Assembly: GCF_013463155.1 (NCBI RefSeq)
Contig: NZ_CP040781.1
Location: 1-64,000, forward strand
Length of the DNA: 64,000 nucleotides
Direction: 5' to 3'
Origin: Staphylococcus sp. 17KM0847
GTDB lineage: Bacteria > Bacillota > Bacilli > Staphylococcales > Staphylococcaceae
This document shows, one piece after another, positions 53,602-63,561 of the stretch; the first letter of the stretch is position 1, and each line of letters opens with the position of its first letter. The position numbers and the translations under genes were made by a program. The notes under the pieces are model-generated. The model was not told the DNA's origin. It did no database searches and worked only from the letters and a program-made list of their open reading frames with translations.

Positions 53602-55092
53602 TTATTTGAATGACAGTAATTGTTGTGTGATAGATTGTGTATGGTTATAGACTGATTGATAAATTGGGAACAGTTTTTGATAAATATGGTGATGTGCTTT
53701 TTTGGGTTTTACAGTCTCTTTATATTGGATCCAACGGTTTGTCAATGATTCGAAGTCTTCAAACCATGACGCACCCATTGCTGCTAACATCGCTGCGCCA
53801 TAAGCAGGACCTTGCTCTTGTGCCAATGTTGTAATTGTTGCATTAAAGACATCTGCTTGAATTTGTAACCAGACAGGATTTTGAGCGCCACCCCCAATAG
53901 AAATCACCTTATTTACTGATTTACCACTCTCTCTTATAATATGAACGCTCTCGTTGATTGAAAAGGTAATTCCTTCAATCACAGCACGTTTTAAATCATT
54001 GTGTGTAGTTGTAGCATCTAATCCAATAAAGCTACTTCGAATCGTAGTATCATTATAAGGCGTTCTTTCTCCTAATAGATAAGGTGTAAATAATAGACCA
54101 CTTGCACCCGGTTGAGTTGTAGACAAATCTTTTAAAAATGTATTGAAATCTTCATGTGAATCCATTAAATGTTTGAGCCAACTTAAACTGTGACCAGCAG
54201 ATAATGTGACGCCCATAATATAATTTTGATTCGGTACGCAGTGATTAAAATAATGAATACGTCCATCATTATTAAAAGACGTATCATTTTGAATGGATAG
54301 TGCGACACCAGAAGTGCCAATACTTACCATTTGGACACGATCATCTGTAATTCCTGAACCAAGTGCGCCACATGCATTATCAGCACCACCTTGGTATACA
54401 GCAATATCATGGGATAAACACAGTTGTGTCTTAACAGCATCAGAGAGTACACCATTTTGTCCATGTGATGGAATGATTTCAGGCAATATCTCAGAATTAA
54501 TATTCAGTTGCGCTAATAGTGTGGTTGCCCATTGTCCCTCTTTAACATTAAACATGGATGTACCTGATGCATCGGAAGGCTCACTATATATATGACCTGT
54601 AAGACGGTAAGCAACATAATCTTTAGGAAGCATGATCTTATGAATAGCCTGAAAGTTTTGTGGTTCGTGCTGCTTAACCCACATTAATTTTGGCAATGTA
54701 AACCCTTCCAAAACTGTATTTTGTGTTTCTCTTAAAAATGTATCTAAGCCAACAGTATCTAATAAAGACTGCACTTGTTGTGATGTGCGTGTATCATTCC
54801 ATAAAATAGCAGGACGAATGACTTCACCGTGTATATCGATCATAACAAGACCGTGCATTTGACCCGAAAAACTAATACCAACAATATCATCTTGATCTGT
54901 GTTACGAATAAAATAGTCTAGGCTTTCAAGTGCTGCTTCGTACCAAATGTTCGGATCCATTTCACTATATCCAGATTGGGGATGTTTCGTATGATAAGAG
55001 ACGCTGTAACAATCTACAACGTCTCCGTTTTTATTTACTTTAAGACTTTTTAGACCACTCGTACCGATGTCTAAACCAATAACGTATGTCAT
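53602..55092 (-). CDS. xylB: Xylulokinase
   Basis: FGGY-family kinase that phosphorylates D-xylulose to xylulose 5-phosphate. The 496-residue protein opens with VIGLDIGTSGLK. It contains GISFSGQMHGLV (xylulokinase-type Q-MHG), the substrate segment QGGADNACGALG, and the C-terminal ATP motif GGGAQNPVWLQIQADV. It lies only 5 nt downstream of xylA and 17 nt before the transporter gene, in one operon with both. Confidence 0.95.
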   Translation of the reverse strand: MTYVIGLDIGTSGLKSLKVNKNGDVVDCYSVSYHTKHPQSGYSEMDPNIWYEAALESLDYFIRNTDQDDIVGISFSGQMHGLVMIDIHGEVIRPAILWNDTRTSQQVQSLLDTVGLDTFLRETQNTVLEGFTLPKLMWVKQHEPQNFQAIHKIMLPKDYVAYRLTGHIYSEPSDASGTSMFNVKEGQWATTLLAQLNINSEILPEIIPSHGQNGVLSDAVKTQLCLSHDIAVYQGGADNACGALGSGITDDRVQMVSIGTSGVALSIQNDTSFNNDGRIHYFNHCVPNQNYIMGVTLSAGHSLSWLKHLMDSHEDFNTFLKDLSTTQPGASGLLFTPYLLGERTPYNDTTIRSSFIGLDATTTHNDLKRAVIEGITFSINESVHIIRESGKSVNKVISIGGGAQNPVWLQIQADVFNATITTLAQEQGPAYGAAMLAAMGASWFEDFESLTNRWIQYKETVKPKKAHHHIYQKLFPIYQSVYNHTQSITQQLLSFK

Positions 55093-55097
55093 GTCTA

Positions 55098-56420
55098 TCA
55101 GTCCTCACTGTTAATATTTAAGATATACTGATTAATACGTGACTTAATCACTTCTAAATGATCTGATTGTGTTTCAATCTGTGTAAGGTTTAATGCATAA
55201 TCTTCTAGTTCTTTAAAAGATATAGCGTTATTGATGATTTTTTCACCAATACCGTTTGAGAATGTTTGATATTTTGTGTCAACGATATCCTCGAAGAAGC
55301 GATCTTCAATCATTTTGTGAGCGACACGTAAACCAAGGGCAAATGCATCCATACCAACAATATGTGTTAAGATCAAGTCATTTTGTTCAAAGGATGTTCT
55401 GCGTGGTTTGGCATCGAAATTAAGACCGCCCGGAGTCAACCCGCCATTTTTTAAAATCTCATACATTGCAAGTGTTGTTTCATAGATATCAGAAGGGAAT
55501 TCATCTGTATCCCAACCGAGTAATGGATGACCTTGGTTAGCATCTACAGAACCGAGCATCCCATTATCTCTTGCATAACGCAATTCATGTTGAAACGTAT
55601 GACCTGCTAATGTTGCATGATTGGCTTCAATATTAAATTTAAAGATATCTTCTAAGTCGTATTTTTGTAAGAATGCATGTGCAGTTGCGACATCTGTATC
55701 ATATTGATGAGATGTCGGCTCTTTAGGCTTAGGTTCAATTAAAAATTGACCAGTAAATCCAATCTCATCTGCGTAGGCTTTAGCCATTTTGAAGAAACGT
55801 GCTAAGTTATCAAGTTCTAACTTCATATCAGTATTTAATAAGCTTTCGTAACCTTCACGTCCGCCCCAGAAAACAAAATTTTCGGCATTTAACTTTTTAG
55901 CGATGTCTAATGATTTTTTAACTTTTGCGGCAGCATAAGCAAACACATCAGCATGTGATGAAGTAGCAGCTCCGTGTACAAAGCGTTCATGCGTAAAGTT
56001 GTTTGCTGTATTCCATAAGAGTTTTTTTCCTGTTACAGTCATTTTTTCTTGGATTAAATCTGTAATGATATCTAAGTTATGATTGGTTTCTGCTAATGTA
56101 GAACCTTCAGGCGCAATATCGACATCATGGAAACAGAAATATTCAATGCCTGTTTTATCCATAAACTCAAAAATGGCTTCTACACGTGCTTTAGCTTTAT
56201 CCATTTCAGATAAGTGATCCCAATCACGTTGTGCTGTACCTGTACCGAATGGGTCAGAGAGATCAGCAGTAAAAGTGTGCCAATATGCGACACTAAAGCG
56301 TAAGTGTTCTTTCATTGTTTTGTCGCCAATTTTTTCATCAGGATTATAATATTTAAAGCTGAAAGGATTTGTTGATTTTGGGCCTTCGTAAGTAATTGTA
56401 TCCACGTTAAAATATGTCAT
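55098..56420 (-). CDS. xylA: Xylose isomerase
   Basis: Isomerises D-xylose to D-xylulose with two divalent metals. The 440-residue length is that of class II enzymes. The active-site His is in [13 protein letters not shown], the [10 protein letters not shown] motif is complete, and metal ligands lie in [25 protein letters not shown] and [25 protein letters not shown] precedes the minus-strand ATG at 56420. It is first in the xylAB-transporter operon, with XylR operator and cre in its promoter. Confidence 0.96.
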   Translation of the reverse strand: MTYFNVDTITYEGPKSTNPFSFKYYNPDEKIGDKTMKEHLRFSVAYWHTFTADLSDPFGTGTAQRDWDHLSEMDKAKARVEAIFEFMDKTGIEYFCFHDVDIAPEGSTLAETNHNLDIITDLIQEKMTVTGKKLLWNTANNFTHERFVHGAATSSHADVFAYAAAKVKKSLDIAKKLNAENFVFWGGREGYESLLNTDMKLELDNLARFFKMAKAYADEIGFTGQFLIEPKPKEPTSHQYDTDVATAHAFLQKYDLEDIFKFNIEANHATLAGHTFQHELRYARDNGMLGSVDANQGHPLLGWDTDEFPSDIYETTLAMYEILKNGGLTPGGLNFDAKPRRTSFEQNDLILTHIVGMDAFALGLRVAHKMIEDRFFEDIVDTKYQTFSNGIGEKIINNAISFKELEDYALNLTQIETQSDHLEVIKSRINQYILNINSED

Positions 56421-56439
56421 GAAGAGACCTCCTATATTG

Positions 56440-56508
56440 TAGTTGGTTTGTTTATTAAATTAACTAACTATAATATAGCACTTCCTTTTTATATTGTAAA
56501 CGCTTACT
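56440..56508 (-). promoter_or_regulatory. xylA promoter with XylR operator and cre
   Basis: On the minus strand TTTACA (plus 56495-56500), 17 bp, then TATATT (plus 56472-56477) form the promoter. A cre-like site TGTAAACGCTTACT (56495-56508), one mismatch from consensus, overlaps the -35. A XylR-like inverted repeat, TAGTTGGTTT (56440-56449) with AACTAACTA (56462-56470), lies just downstream of the -10. This predicts xylose induction plus CcpA repression. Confidence 0.8.
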
Positions 56509-56666
56509 ATCATTGTTGATAAATTATAATCATAAGGCTGTATTGGAAAGTTAAATTATTATTGATGTGAAAAATGACTATACAATATATAGAAGTTTGA
56601 TATTTATATCTGAAAGAAGAGATAGAAGGTACAAAATAAATAAGAAGAGACCGTAATCAATATTTA

Positions 56667-56696
56667 AAGGAGCTTAAGTATAAAAACTTAGCTCCT
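56667..56696 (-). terminator. Hairpin downstream of xylR
   Basis: AAGGAGCTTAAGT pairs with ACTTAGCTCCTT around ATAAAA; the minus-strand side is preceded by A residues that become a T-rich tail for xylR. The rest of 56509-56729 shows nothing else recognisable. Confidence 0.6.
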
Positions 56697-56729
56697 TGTA
56701 TAGTGTGTACATTGTTTTGGTTGCATATA

Positions 56730-57878
56730 TTACAATGAAAAGTCGAGTTTAATAGGATGAATGTCTAATATTTTTTGTGTAATTGCTAAAGTGCCACCAA
56801 ACAACGTAGCGTATTGTACGTTAGATGTAAGACGTATCTTTGCATCATCGTATGAAAAGTGGTTGAGTGTTTGACGAATCTGTCGAAGGATCTCGGGAAT
56901 CTCATTCATAATAGGACAGTTGATATAAATCATTTCTGGATTGATTTGCATTGAAAAGTTATAAATAAGTACAGCAATACGTTGAATAAAATCTTGTATT
57001 TCTTCACAAATTACATGTTGACCTTCTGTATAATATTGTTTAATTTCCTTAATCGTCAGTGACATATTCATACGTTTATTGATACGTGAAACAAGAGCAT
57101 CTTGTGAACAGATGTTTTCAATTTTTTCATAAGACGGTGAGGGTGTGTTTGAAACAAGAACAAGAGATTTGCCAATTTCTCCGGCATGTCCGTCCGCCCC
57201 ACGATATAAAAAGCTATCAAAAATAATACCGGCACCAATCCCTTTATGAATACTCAGAGTAGCTAGGCTTTTAACGCATGTATGGTGATGTAAAGAATGT
57301 TCATAAATTGCGGCGAGATTAGCTTCATTTTCAATTAAAACAGGAACATCTGCAAAACGAGAAAGTGTGTCAACAACAGATAAGTTATCGAGATCAAGGA
57401 ATGGAGAGTCTTTGATGGATTGGTCAGAATCGACAATCCCATGGATAGACAGGGCTAGACCTAATAAGCCATTTAACGTTCCTTTTTTGGCTAATGGATT
57501 AACTTGTTGCTGAACAATTTCTAAAGCATGTGATATTTTTTTATCTCGAAGTGGATAAGATTGTACATCTATTACTTTACCATTTAAATAATTATACATG
57601 ATATCTACAGAATCATAAGTAAAGTCGATAGAGACGGTATAACCCAATTGAGGGTTAATTTCTAATAGAATCGTTTTTCGTCCACCACGTTTAGTACTTG
57701 ATCCTTGTCCTACCTCAGTGACAATATTTTTTGTTTGAAGTGCATTGAGTACCCCTGTAATTGTAGCCTTATGAAGGTGTGTTAGTTTGGCAATTTCTGT
57801 TCGAGATATGGGTTTGTGGTTAAAGATTGTTTTCAAAACCAATTGCTCATTCGTATTTAAAGTGAAGTGATGATGCAT
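56730..57878 (-). CDS. xylR: Xylose operon repressor XylR (ROK family)
   Basis: A 382-residue ROK-type repressor. The N-terminal winged helix shows ISRTEIAKLTHLHKATITGVL, given by its ends ISRTEIAKL and KATITGVLNAL. A degenerate sugar-kinase-like domain follows, with LLGLALSIHGIVD, VLIENEANLAAIYE and GAGIIFDSFLYRGADGHAGEIG (cited as IIFDSFLYRG and GHAGEIG). It should bind the operator upstream of xylA and release it with xylose. It is transcribed separately on the same strand, upstream of xylA. Confidence 0.92.
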   Translation of the reverse strand: MHHHFTLNTNEQLVLKTIFNHKPISRTEIAKLTHLHKATITGVLNALQTKNIVTEVGQGSSTKRGGRKTILLEINPQLGYTVSIDFTYDSVDIMYNYLNGKVIDVQSYPLRDKKISHALEIVQQQVNPLAKKGTLNGLLGLALSIHGIVDSDQSIKDSPFLDLDNLSVVDTLSRFADVPVLIENEANLAAIYEHSLHHHTCVKSLATLSIHKGIGAGIIFDSFLYRGADGHAGEIGKSLVLVSNTPSPSYEKIENICSQDALVSRINKRMNMSLTIKEIKQYYTEGQHVICEEIQDFIQRIAVLIYNFSMQINPEMIYINCPIMNEIPEILRQIRQTLNHFSYDDAKIRLTSNVQYATLFGGTLAITQKILDIHPIKLDFSL

Positions 57879-58143
57879 AGTGCTCCCCCTCTAACATATG
57901 CGCATAATCATAGATATATTTAAAATTTCTAATAATAAACACAAGTATAGCATAAAGAATCAAACATTATAGAAAAGGCTTTAATCGTTGAGAGGCTGTT
58001 GATTTCTCGATAAAGAATGAATATATGGTGTTGATTGCGAGCAGCATGATATACACCACAGAGATAAATCCAATATAATTTAATGGAACACAAAGAATGC
58101 TTATTTAGATGATAAAAGTTTTACAAAGAAAAGGTGGTTTATG

Positions 58144-58980
58144 ATGGAATATAGAACATTAAATAATGGAAATAAAATGCCACATTTGGGGTTAGGTGTT
58201 TTTAGAGTTCAAAATGATGATACAGCTAAAAATGCGGTAAAACATGCAATTGAAAGTGGTTATAGAAGTATTGATACAGCACTAGTATATAAAAATGAAC
58301 AGAAAGTAGGCGAAGGAATTCGAGAGGCACTAGCTTCGACTGGATTGAAGAGAGAAGAACTATTTATTACATCTAAATTATGGTTTGATGACTTTGGTAG
58401 AGAAAATGTAAAAAGAGGTTACAACCAAACACTAGAAAATTTAGGTTTAGACTACTTAGATCTCTATCTTGTTCATTGGCCAGGATTGGATGAAAAAGTC
58501 ATGATCGAAACATGGAAAGGTATGGAAGACTTATATCGTGAGGGTAGCGTTAAAAATATCGGAGTCAGCAACTTTAATATTACACATTTAGAAACGCTAA
58601 AAACACATACTTCAATAAAACCAGTGATTAATCAAATTGAATTCCATCCCTATTTAACACAAACAGATTTAATCGATTATTTAAATAAAGAAGATATTCA
58701 ACCAGAATCATGGTCTCCATTAATGAATGCTGAAATTTTAAATGATGCAACTATTCAAGAAATCGCTGAAGAAATTGGGAAGTCTCCTGCACAGGTTGTG
58801 ATACGTTGGAATATTGAAAATGGTGTCATTACAATACCCAAATCAGTTACACCCTCTCGTATAGAGGAGAACATCAATGTATTTGATTTTGCACTAGACG
58901 AGAAACATATGAAAAAAATAGCAATGCTTAACCAAAATAAACGCATTGGACCAGATCCACTTGTTTTTAATGGTCAATAG
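58144..58980 (+). CDS. Aldo/keto reductase
   Basis: A 278-residue NADPH-dependent aldo/keto reductase with the catalytic tetrad visible: Asp in SIDTALVY, Tyr of the same motif, Lys in FITSKLWF and His in YLVHWPG. The signature GVSNFNITHLE and the C-terminal IPKSVTPSRIEENI cofactor motif are present. ATG 58144 is 6 nt after AAGGTGG; ATG 58141 is in frame too. Probable general carbonyl or methylglyoxal reductase (YvgN-like). It is monocistronic, with a hairpin (58991-59034) downstream. Confidence 0.92.
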   Translation: MEYRTLNNGNKMPHLGLGVFRVQNDDTAKNAVKHAIESGYRSIDTALVYKNEQKVGEGIREALASTGLKREELFITSKLWFDDFGRENVKRGYNQTLENLGLDYLDLYLVHWPGLDEKVMIETWKGMEDLYREGSVKNIGVSNFNITHLETLKTHTSIKPVINQIEFHPYLTQTDLIDYLNKEDIQPESWSPLMNAEILNDATIQEIAEEIGKSPAQVVIRWNIENGVITIPKSVTPSRIEENINVFDFALDEKHMKKIAMLNQNKRIGPDPLVFNGQ

Positions 58981-58990
58981 CATCATATCA

Positions 58991-59040
58991 ATGCAAGGGA
59001 ACATCAGCGAAGTGAGTTGTATGTACCCTTGCATTATTTG
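58991..59040 (+). terminator. Hairpin after the aldo/keto reductase
   Basis: ATGCAAGGG (58991-58999) with CCCTTGCAT (59026-59034), extended by ACAT/ATGT inside. The following ATTTG is a weak tail. Confidence 0.5.
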
Positions 59041-59146
59041 TATACAGATCATCATTTATTTTGATGATCAATATCAAAAACCATCATTTTTATTAATCTA
59101 AAACTTCTGTTTATAATATAAAAAAGCTTTAAACAAGGAGGATTAG

Positions 59147-60322
59147 ATGAATACTCGACAAGCATATCAACAATTATTATTTGGGATGATGTCATTAATG
59201 ATTGTTATGGCAGTAGGACGTTTTGCATATACACCGATTTTACCTTTTATGCAGCAAGCTATTGATATGACGCATCAAGAAGCAGGTATACTAGCAACGT
59301 TAAACTATTTAGGTTATTTAATCGGTGCCATTATTCCTATGTTTATCGTGCTAAAATCCAAAGTATACGACTTAAAATTATATTTAATGATTAATATTGT
59401 ATCTACATTATTACTGGGTGTTTTTGAATCATTCTGGGCATTGTCTGTATTGCGTATTGTTTCAGGTATTACGAGCGGTACAGTATTTGTGTTGGCATCA
59501 AATACTGTATTAGAGGCATTGAAAAAAGCAAATAAACAACGATTTTCAGGTGTTTTATACAGTGCGGTAGGTATGGGGATTTTTTTGAGTAGTATCTTTA
59601 TATTTCTATATACAACAGTAGAAACATGGAAGTCAACATGGCTATTATTAGGGGGAGGTTCGTTACTCTTAGGTTTTTTAATTATAATAGGTATGAAAGA
59701 AGCTCCTCAAAATACTAATTTAAAAGATGTGCAACATAATAAACCATCTCAAAAGTTCACTTTAAAGTTTATGATTTGTTTTGCCTTCGCATACTTTTTT
59801 GAAGGCGCAGGTTATATTATTACAGGTACTTTTTTAGTTGTTATTATCAATGCTATACCTGTACTGTCTGACTATGCTGCATTGAGTTGGATGTTTGTTG
59901 GGCTGGGTGCTATCCCTTCAACACTCATTTGGTCATTATTGGCAGAATATATAGGATATGAAAAAGCGATATACAGTGCATTTATATTACAAATTATAGG
60001 TGTAGGATTACCTTTAATTACGCACAATGCTTGGATGATAGTGATAGCTTCTATGTTATTTGGTGGTACATTTTTAGGGTTAACGACACTTTTTATGGCG
60101 AAAAGTCAGGAAATAATGTTACAGACTAATCAAAAAATAAATATGGTTTCATTAATGACAATAGTATATAGTTTGGGACAAATGTTGGCACCTATGATCT
60201 CGGGTCATCTTATTGGGAATTCAGAGCATTTTGATCTAGCGTTACTTTTTGCGACAACATTACTTTTATTGGGACTCTTATTCAGTATTTTGAGTTATCA
60301 CGGTTATAAAACACAGGGGTGA
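59147..60322 (+). CDS. YbfB/YjiJ family MFS transporter
   Basis: A 391-residue protein with about twelve hydrophobic helices. The opening GMMSLMIVMAVGRFAYTPILP is the YbfB/YjiJ family hallmark (GRFAYTP). AAGGAGG precedes the ATG. Substrate unknown; family members are putative exporters. A LysR-type regulator begins 5 nt downstream on the same strand, so the two form an operon, and the regulator may control its own transporter. Confidence 0.9.
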   Translation: MNTRQAYQQLLFGMMSLMIVMAVGRFAYTPILPFMQQAIDMTHQEAGILATLNYLGYLIGAIIPMFIVLKSKVYDLKLYLMINIVSTLLLGVFESFWALSVLRIVSGITSGTVFVLASNTVLEALKKANKQRFSGVLYSAVGMGIFLSSIFIFLYTTVETWKSTWLLLGGGSLLLGFLIIIGMKEAPQNTNLKDVQHNKPSQKFTLKFMICFAFAYFFEGAGYIITGTFLVVIINAIPVLSDYAALSWMFVGLGAIPSTLIWSLLAEYIGYEKAIYSAFILQIIGVGLPLITHNAWMIVIASMLFGGTFLGLTTLFMAKSQEIMLQTNQKINMVSLMTIVYSLGQMLAPMISGHLIGNSEHFDLALLFATTLLLLGLLFSILSYHGYKTQG

Positions 60323-60326
60323 TTCA

Positions 60327-61169
60327 ATGCACTTAGAAGATTTAAAAGCATTTGATAAAGTATGCGAACTTGGTAGTTTTACAAAAGCAGCACAAGCTTT
60401 GAATTTTGTACAATCTAGTGTCACGATGAAAGTCCAAAAGCTAGAGGCGTATTATGGAACACAATTATTGTATCGTGACAAAAAAGCGATTAAACCTACT
60501 GCAGCAGGAAAAGCATTGCGTATCTACATCAAAGATATTTTTCGATTATTAGATGAAGCAGAGCAACATATTAGCCATAATCATCAAGCGCAATTGAATT
60601 TGGGAGCGATTGAAACGATTACAGCGACACATTTACCACAGATTTTACAGCACTATCATCAATGCGAACCAAGTGTTGCAGTACAATTTCAGACTGGTTC
60701 AACTCAGGCATTGGTCAATAAGGTAAAAGCTAGAGAACTGGATTGTGCATTGATTTCAGGAGAGATAGAAGATCAAGCACTTGTTGCGGAGACATTCACT
60801 CATGAACAAATGGTTGTTATTGCATCAAAAGCTTTAGACGTCGAGCAGTCTAACCTTACAATACCTATTATTGTATTTGATCATGGTTGTTTTTACCGAA
60901 CATACTTTACATCGTGGTTGAAATATCATGATATAGAGGTCAGTCATATGATTACACTTAATACACTTGATGGCATGTTAGGTTGTGTAGAAGGTAATCT
61001 GGGTATTGCGATGTTGCCACAGTCTGTTATACAGCGTTATCCTGAGCATAAATTTCAGTGTTTAGCTGTATCAGAGCCATTTTTACCTGTTCCGCTGCAA
61101 ATCATATATCGAAAAGATTTATTTCAAACGGATACAATTCAAAATTTTATAAACTGTGTAAAGTCATAA
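60327..61169 (+). CDS. LysR family transcriptional regulator
   Basis: A 280-residue LTTR. The N-terminal winged helix is typical: LEDLKAFDKVCELGSFTKAA and QSSVTMKVQKLE with YRDKK. A periplasmic-binding-like effector domain follows (from about residue 90), with LNTLDGMLGCVEGNLGIAMLP. It is co-directional with and downstream of the MFS gene rather than divergent, which is less usual for LTTRs. A hairpin follows the stop. Confidence 0.92.
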   Translation: MHLEDLKAFDKVCELGSFTKAAQALNFVQSSVTMKVQKLEAYYGTQLLYRDKKAIKPTAAGKALRIYIKDIFRLLDEAEQHISHNHQAQLNLGAIETITATHLPQILQHYHQCEPSVAVQFQTGSTQALVNKVKARELDCALISGEIEDQALVAETFTHEQMVVIASKALDVEQSNLTIPIIVFDHGCFYRTYFTSWLKYHDIEVSHMITLNTLDGMLGCVEGNLGIAMLPQSVIQRYPEHKFQCLAVSEPFLPVPLQIIYRKDLFQTDTIQNFINCVKS

Positions 61170-61180
61170 ATAAAGGCTGA

Positions 61181-61213
61181 ACGAGCTGTCATATCAAAAG
61201 ATCGTTCAGCCTA
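61181..61213 (+). terminator. Hairpin after the LysR gene
   Basis: GGCTGAACGA pairs with TCGTTCAGCC across about 17 nt. T tract is weak. Confidence 0.55.
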
Positions 61214-61587
61214 AAGTTGATTTAGAGGCTGATGATTCTCAATATTTTTCATGGTTAGTGTACTTTTCAAATAGAAAAAATAAACTTCTAAAGCAAAATA
61301 GTATGAATAGGAGCTGGAATATAGCGGAAATTTGACCTAGATCGGTGTAAGGGGAAATGAATATAGAATCACGGAATGGAACATACATAAATTCCTATTA
61401 TAAATTAAGTTTTTGTTTTTATATAATCAAGAGTGTTTTAATTGTTTATAAAACAGATTGAAAAGTGTTAAAATTGTTCGAAGATATGAAAGTGATATAG
61501 TGATGAGATATCTAATGTACTCATCAATGTATCATCTGTTTTTGATAAAACGCAATGATCAAGACAAGTATAATAAGGAGGGATTTG
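61214..61587. promoter_or_regulatory. Long intergenic region upstream of the ABC operon
   Basis: About 370 bp without a gene. An inverted repeat TGATGAG (61501-61507) with CTCATCA (61520-61526) about 60 nt before the permease gene could be an operator. Nothing else is recognised. Confidence 0.4.
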
Positions 61588-62637
61588 ATGTTTCTTGCAT
61601 GGAACGAAATACGACGTAATAAATTAAAGTTCAGTCTCATTATAGGCGTTTTAATTATGATTAGTTATTTATTATTCTTACTCTCAGGTCTGGCAAGCGG
61701 TTTGATGAATATGAATAGGGAAGGTATTGATAAGTGGCAAGCTGATGCAATTGTTCTCAATAAAAATGCAAACCAAACAGTTGCACAATCACTTTTTAAT
61801 AAAGAAGATACAGAAGGTACTTATAGCAAACAAACGACTTTGAAGCAATCAAACGTTATTGTTTCTAATGAGAATACTGAGGAAAATGCACTTCTTTTTG
61901 GTGTAACCCAAGATTCCTTTTTAGTACCCAAGCTGATTGATGGCAAAAAATTTAATGCAGATAATGAAGTCATTGCAGACGAAACGCTAAAAGAAAAAGG
62001 ATTTAAATTAGGAGATACCTTATCACTTTCTCAATCTGATGAAACATTAAAAATTGTGGGATTTAGTGAAAGTGCCAAGTATAATGCTTCACCCGTCCTA
62101 TTTGCGAATAACAACACACTCGAGAAATTAAATCCCAAATTGACAGAAGATGTGACCAATGCCGTTGTTATTAAAGATAAAAATTGGAAAGACAAACAGT
62201 TAAATAGTGATTTAGAAGCAATCGAAATAGAAAGTTTCATTGAAGAGTTACCGGGTTATCAAGCACAAAACTTAACACTTAATTTCATGATTACATTTTT
62301 ATTTATAATTTCAGCGACAGTTATTGGTATTTTCTTATATGTGATCACGTTACAAAAAACAAACTTATTCGGTGTTTTAAAAGCACAAGGGTTCACCAAT
62401 GGCTATTTAGCAAAAGTAGTGCTCTCACAAACCTTTATCTTAGCAGTGATTGGTACGCTTATTGGTCTTGGACTCACGTTAGTGACAGGTATGTTTTTAC
62501 CCAATGCTGTACCGATTAAGTTTAGTGCAGTTACATTGACTATTTATAGTGTGGTATTAGTGGTCGTATCATTAGTTGGTAGTTTATTTTCTATTTTAAC
62601 AATACGAAAGGTAGATCCATTGAAAGCGATTGGATAG
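61588..62637 (+). CDS. FtsX-type ABC transporter permease
   Basis: A 349-residue permease: one N-terminal transmembrane helix (about residues 15-38), a large extracellular domain (about 39-230), then three C-terminal helices. This is the MacB/FtsX/HrtB topology. The first residues MFLAWNEIRRNKLKFSLI and the ending RKVDPLKAIG are typical. ATG 61588 follows AAGGAGGG. It is paired with the next gene. Such pairs export haem, antimicrobial peptides or lipids; which one cannot be told here. Confidence 0.88.
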   Translation: MFLAWNEIRRNKLKFSLIIGVLIMISYLLFLLSGLASGLMNMNREGIDKWQADAIVLNKNANQTVAQSLFNKEDTEGTYSKQTTLKQSNVIVSNENTEENALLFGVTQDSFLVPKLIDGKKFNADNEVIADETLKEKGFKLGDTLSLSQSDETLKIVGFSESAKYNASPVLFANNNTLEKLNPKLTEDVTNAVVIKDKNWKDKQLNSDLEAIEIESFIEELPGYQAQNLTLNFMITFLFIISATVIGIFLYVITLQKTNLFGVLKAQGFTNGYLAKVVLSQTFILAVIGTLIGLGLTLVTGMFLPNAVPIKFSAVTLTIYSVVLVVVSLVGSLFSILTIRKVDPLKAIG

Positions 62638-62655
62638 GTTAGGAGGCGAAATGAT

Positions 62656-63327
62656 ATGTTGGAATTTAAAAATGTGACGAAGAATTTTAAAGATGGTAAT
62701 CGAATCATTGAAGCAGTCAAGCCCACATCAATCAAATTTAATAAAAGAGAGCTTATCGCAATTATTGGTCCTTCTGGTTCTGGTAAAAGTACGTTTTTAA
62801 CAATGGCGGGCGCACTACAAACACCATCATCTGGAGAAATTATCATTAATCAGCAAGAAGTATCACAAATGTCTCAAAAAGCACTTGCACGTACACGTAT
62901 GCAAGAAATTGGTTTTATTTTACAAGCCACTAATCTCGTTCCATTCTTAACAGTAAAACAGCAATTTCAGTTACTCAAAAAACAGAAAAAAGATGTCATG
63001 GATGAGACATCTTACAAAAAGTTAATCAAACAACTAGGGCTTGAAAAGATTGAACATCAATTGCCTAGTGATATTTCAGGAGGACAAAAACAACGTGTTG
63101 CTATTGCCAAAGCGCTTTATACGCAACCTTCTATTATTTTGGCAGATGAACCTACAGCTTCACTCGATACAGAAAATGCAATGGAAGTTATGAAAATAAT
63201 GAAAGAACAAACTGTGGAACAGCATAAAACCTGTATTGTTGTTACACATGACGAACGTCTGACATCTTATTGTGATGAGGTTTATCGTATGGAAGATGGT
63301 GTATTAACACGGGTGGAGGGAGATTGA
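62656..63327 (+). CDS. LolD/MacB-type ABC transporter ATP-binding protein
   Basis: A 223-residue ATPase with Walker A GPSGSGKST, Q-loop FILQATNLVPFLTV, signature SGGQKQRVAIAKAL, Walker B IILADEPTASLD and H-loop VVTHD. AGGAGG lies 10 nt upstream and the gene follows the permease by 18 nt. Closest in style to HrtA and other LolD-like ATPases, though in hrtAB the ATPase gene usually comes first. No regulator of this pair is adjacent. Confidence 0.92.
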   Translation: MLEFKNVTKNFKDGNRIIEAVKPTSIKFNKRELIAIIGPSGSGKSTFLTMAGALQTPSSGEIIINQQEVSQMSQKALARTRMQEIGFILQATNLVPFLTVKQQFQLLKKQKKDVMDETSYKKLIKQLGLEKIEHQLPSDISGGQKQRVAIAKALYTQPSIILADEPTASLDTENAMEVMKIMKEQTVEQHKTCIVVTHDERLTSYCDEVYRMEDGVLTRVEGD

Positions 63328-63395
63328 TCACTGTTATAGTGTTAAGTAGGGTCAAAGGTTGAATGTGAAACTGGAATAGAGCTTATGGTAGTAAT

Positions 63396-63440
63396 ACTAG
63401 GAAACTAGTACTTATTTAGCTAGTTTCCTAGTGTTTATAT
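63396..63440 (+). terminator. Terminator after the ABC operon
   Basis: ACTAGGAAACTAG (63396-63408) is perfectly complementary to CTAGTTTCCTAGT (63420-63432), followed by a T-rich tail. Confidence 0.7.
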
Positions 63441-63561
63441 ATAAGAAAAAGTTATTAAAGTGCCTAAAACTGAATTTTGATGACTTTTTATCAAAAGAAC
63501 TAGATATCTATGTTCCGGTCTTAGAATTTAATTTATAAACTATAAAGACAGTGAGATAAAT

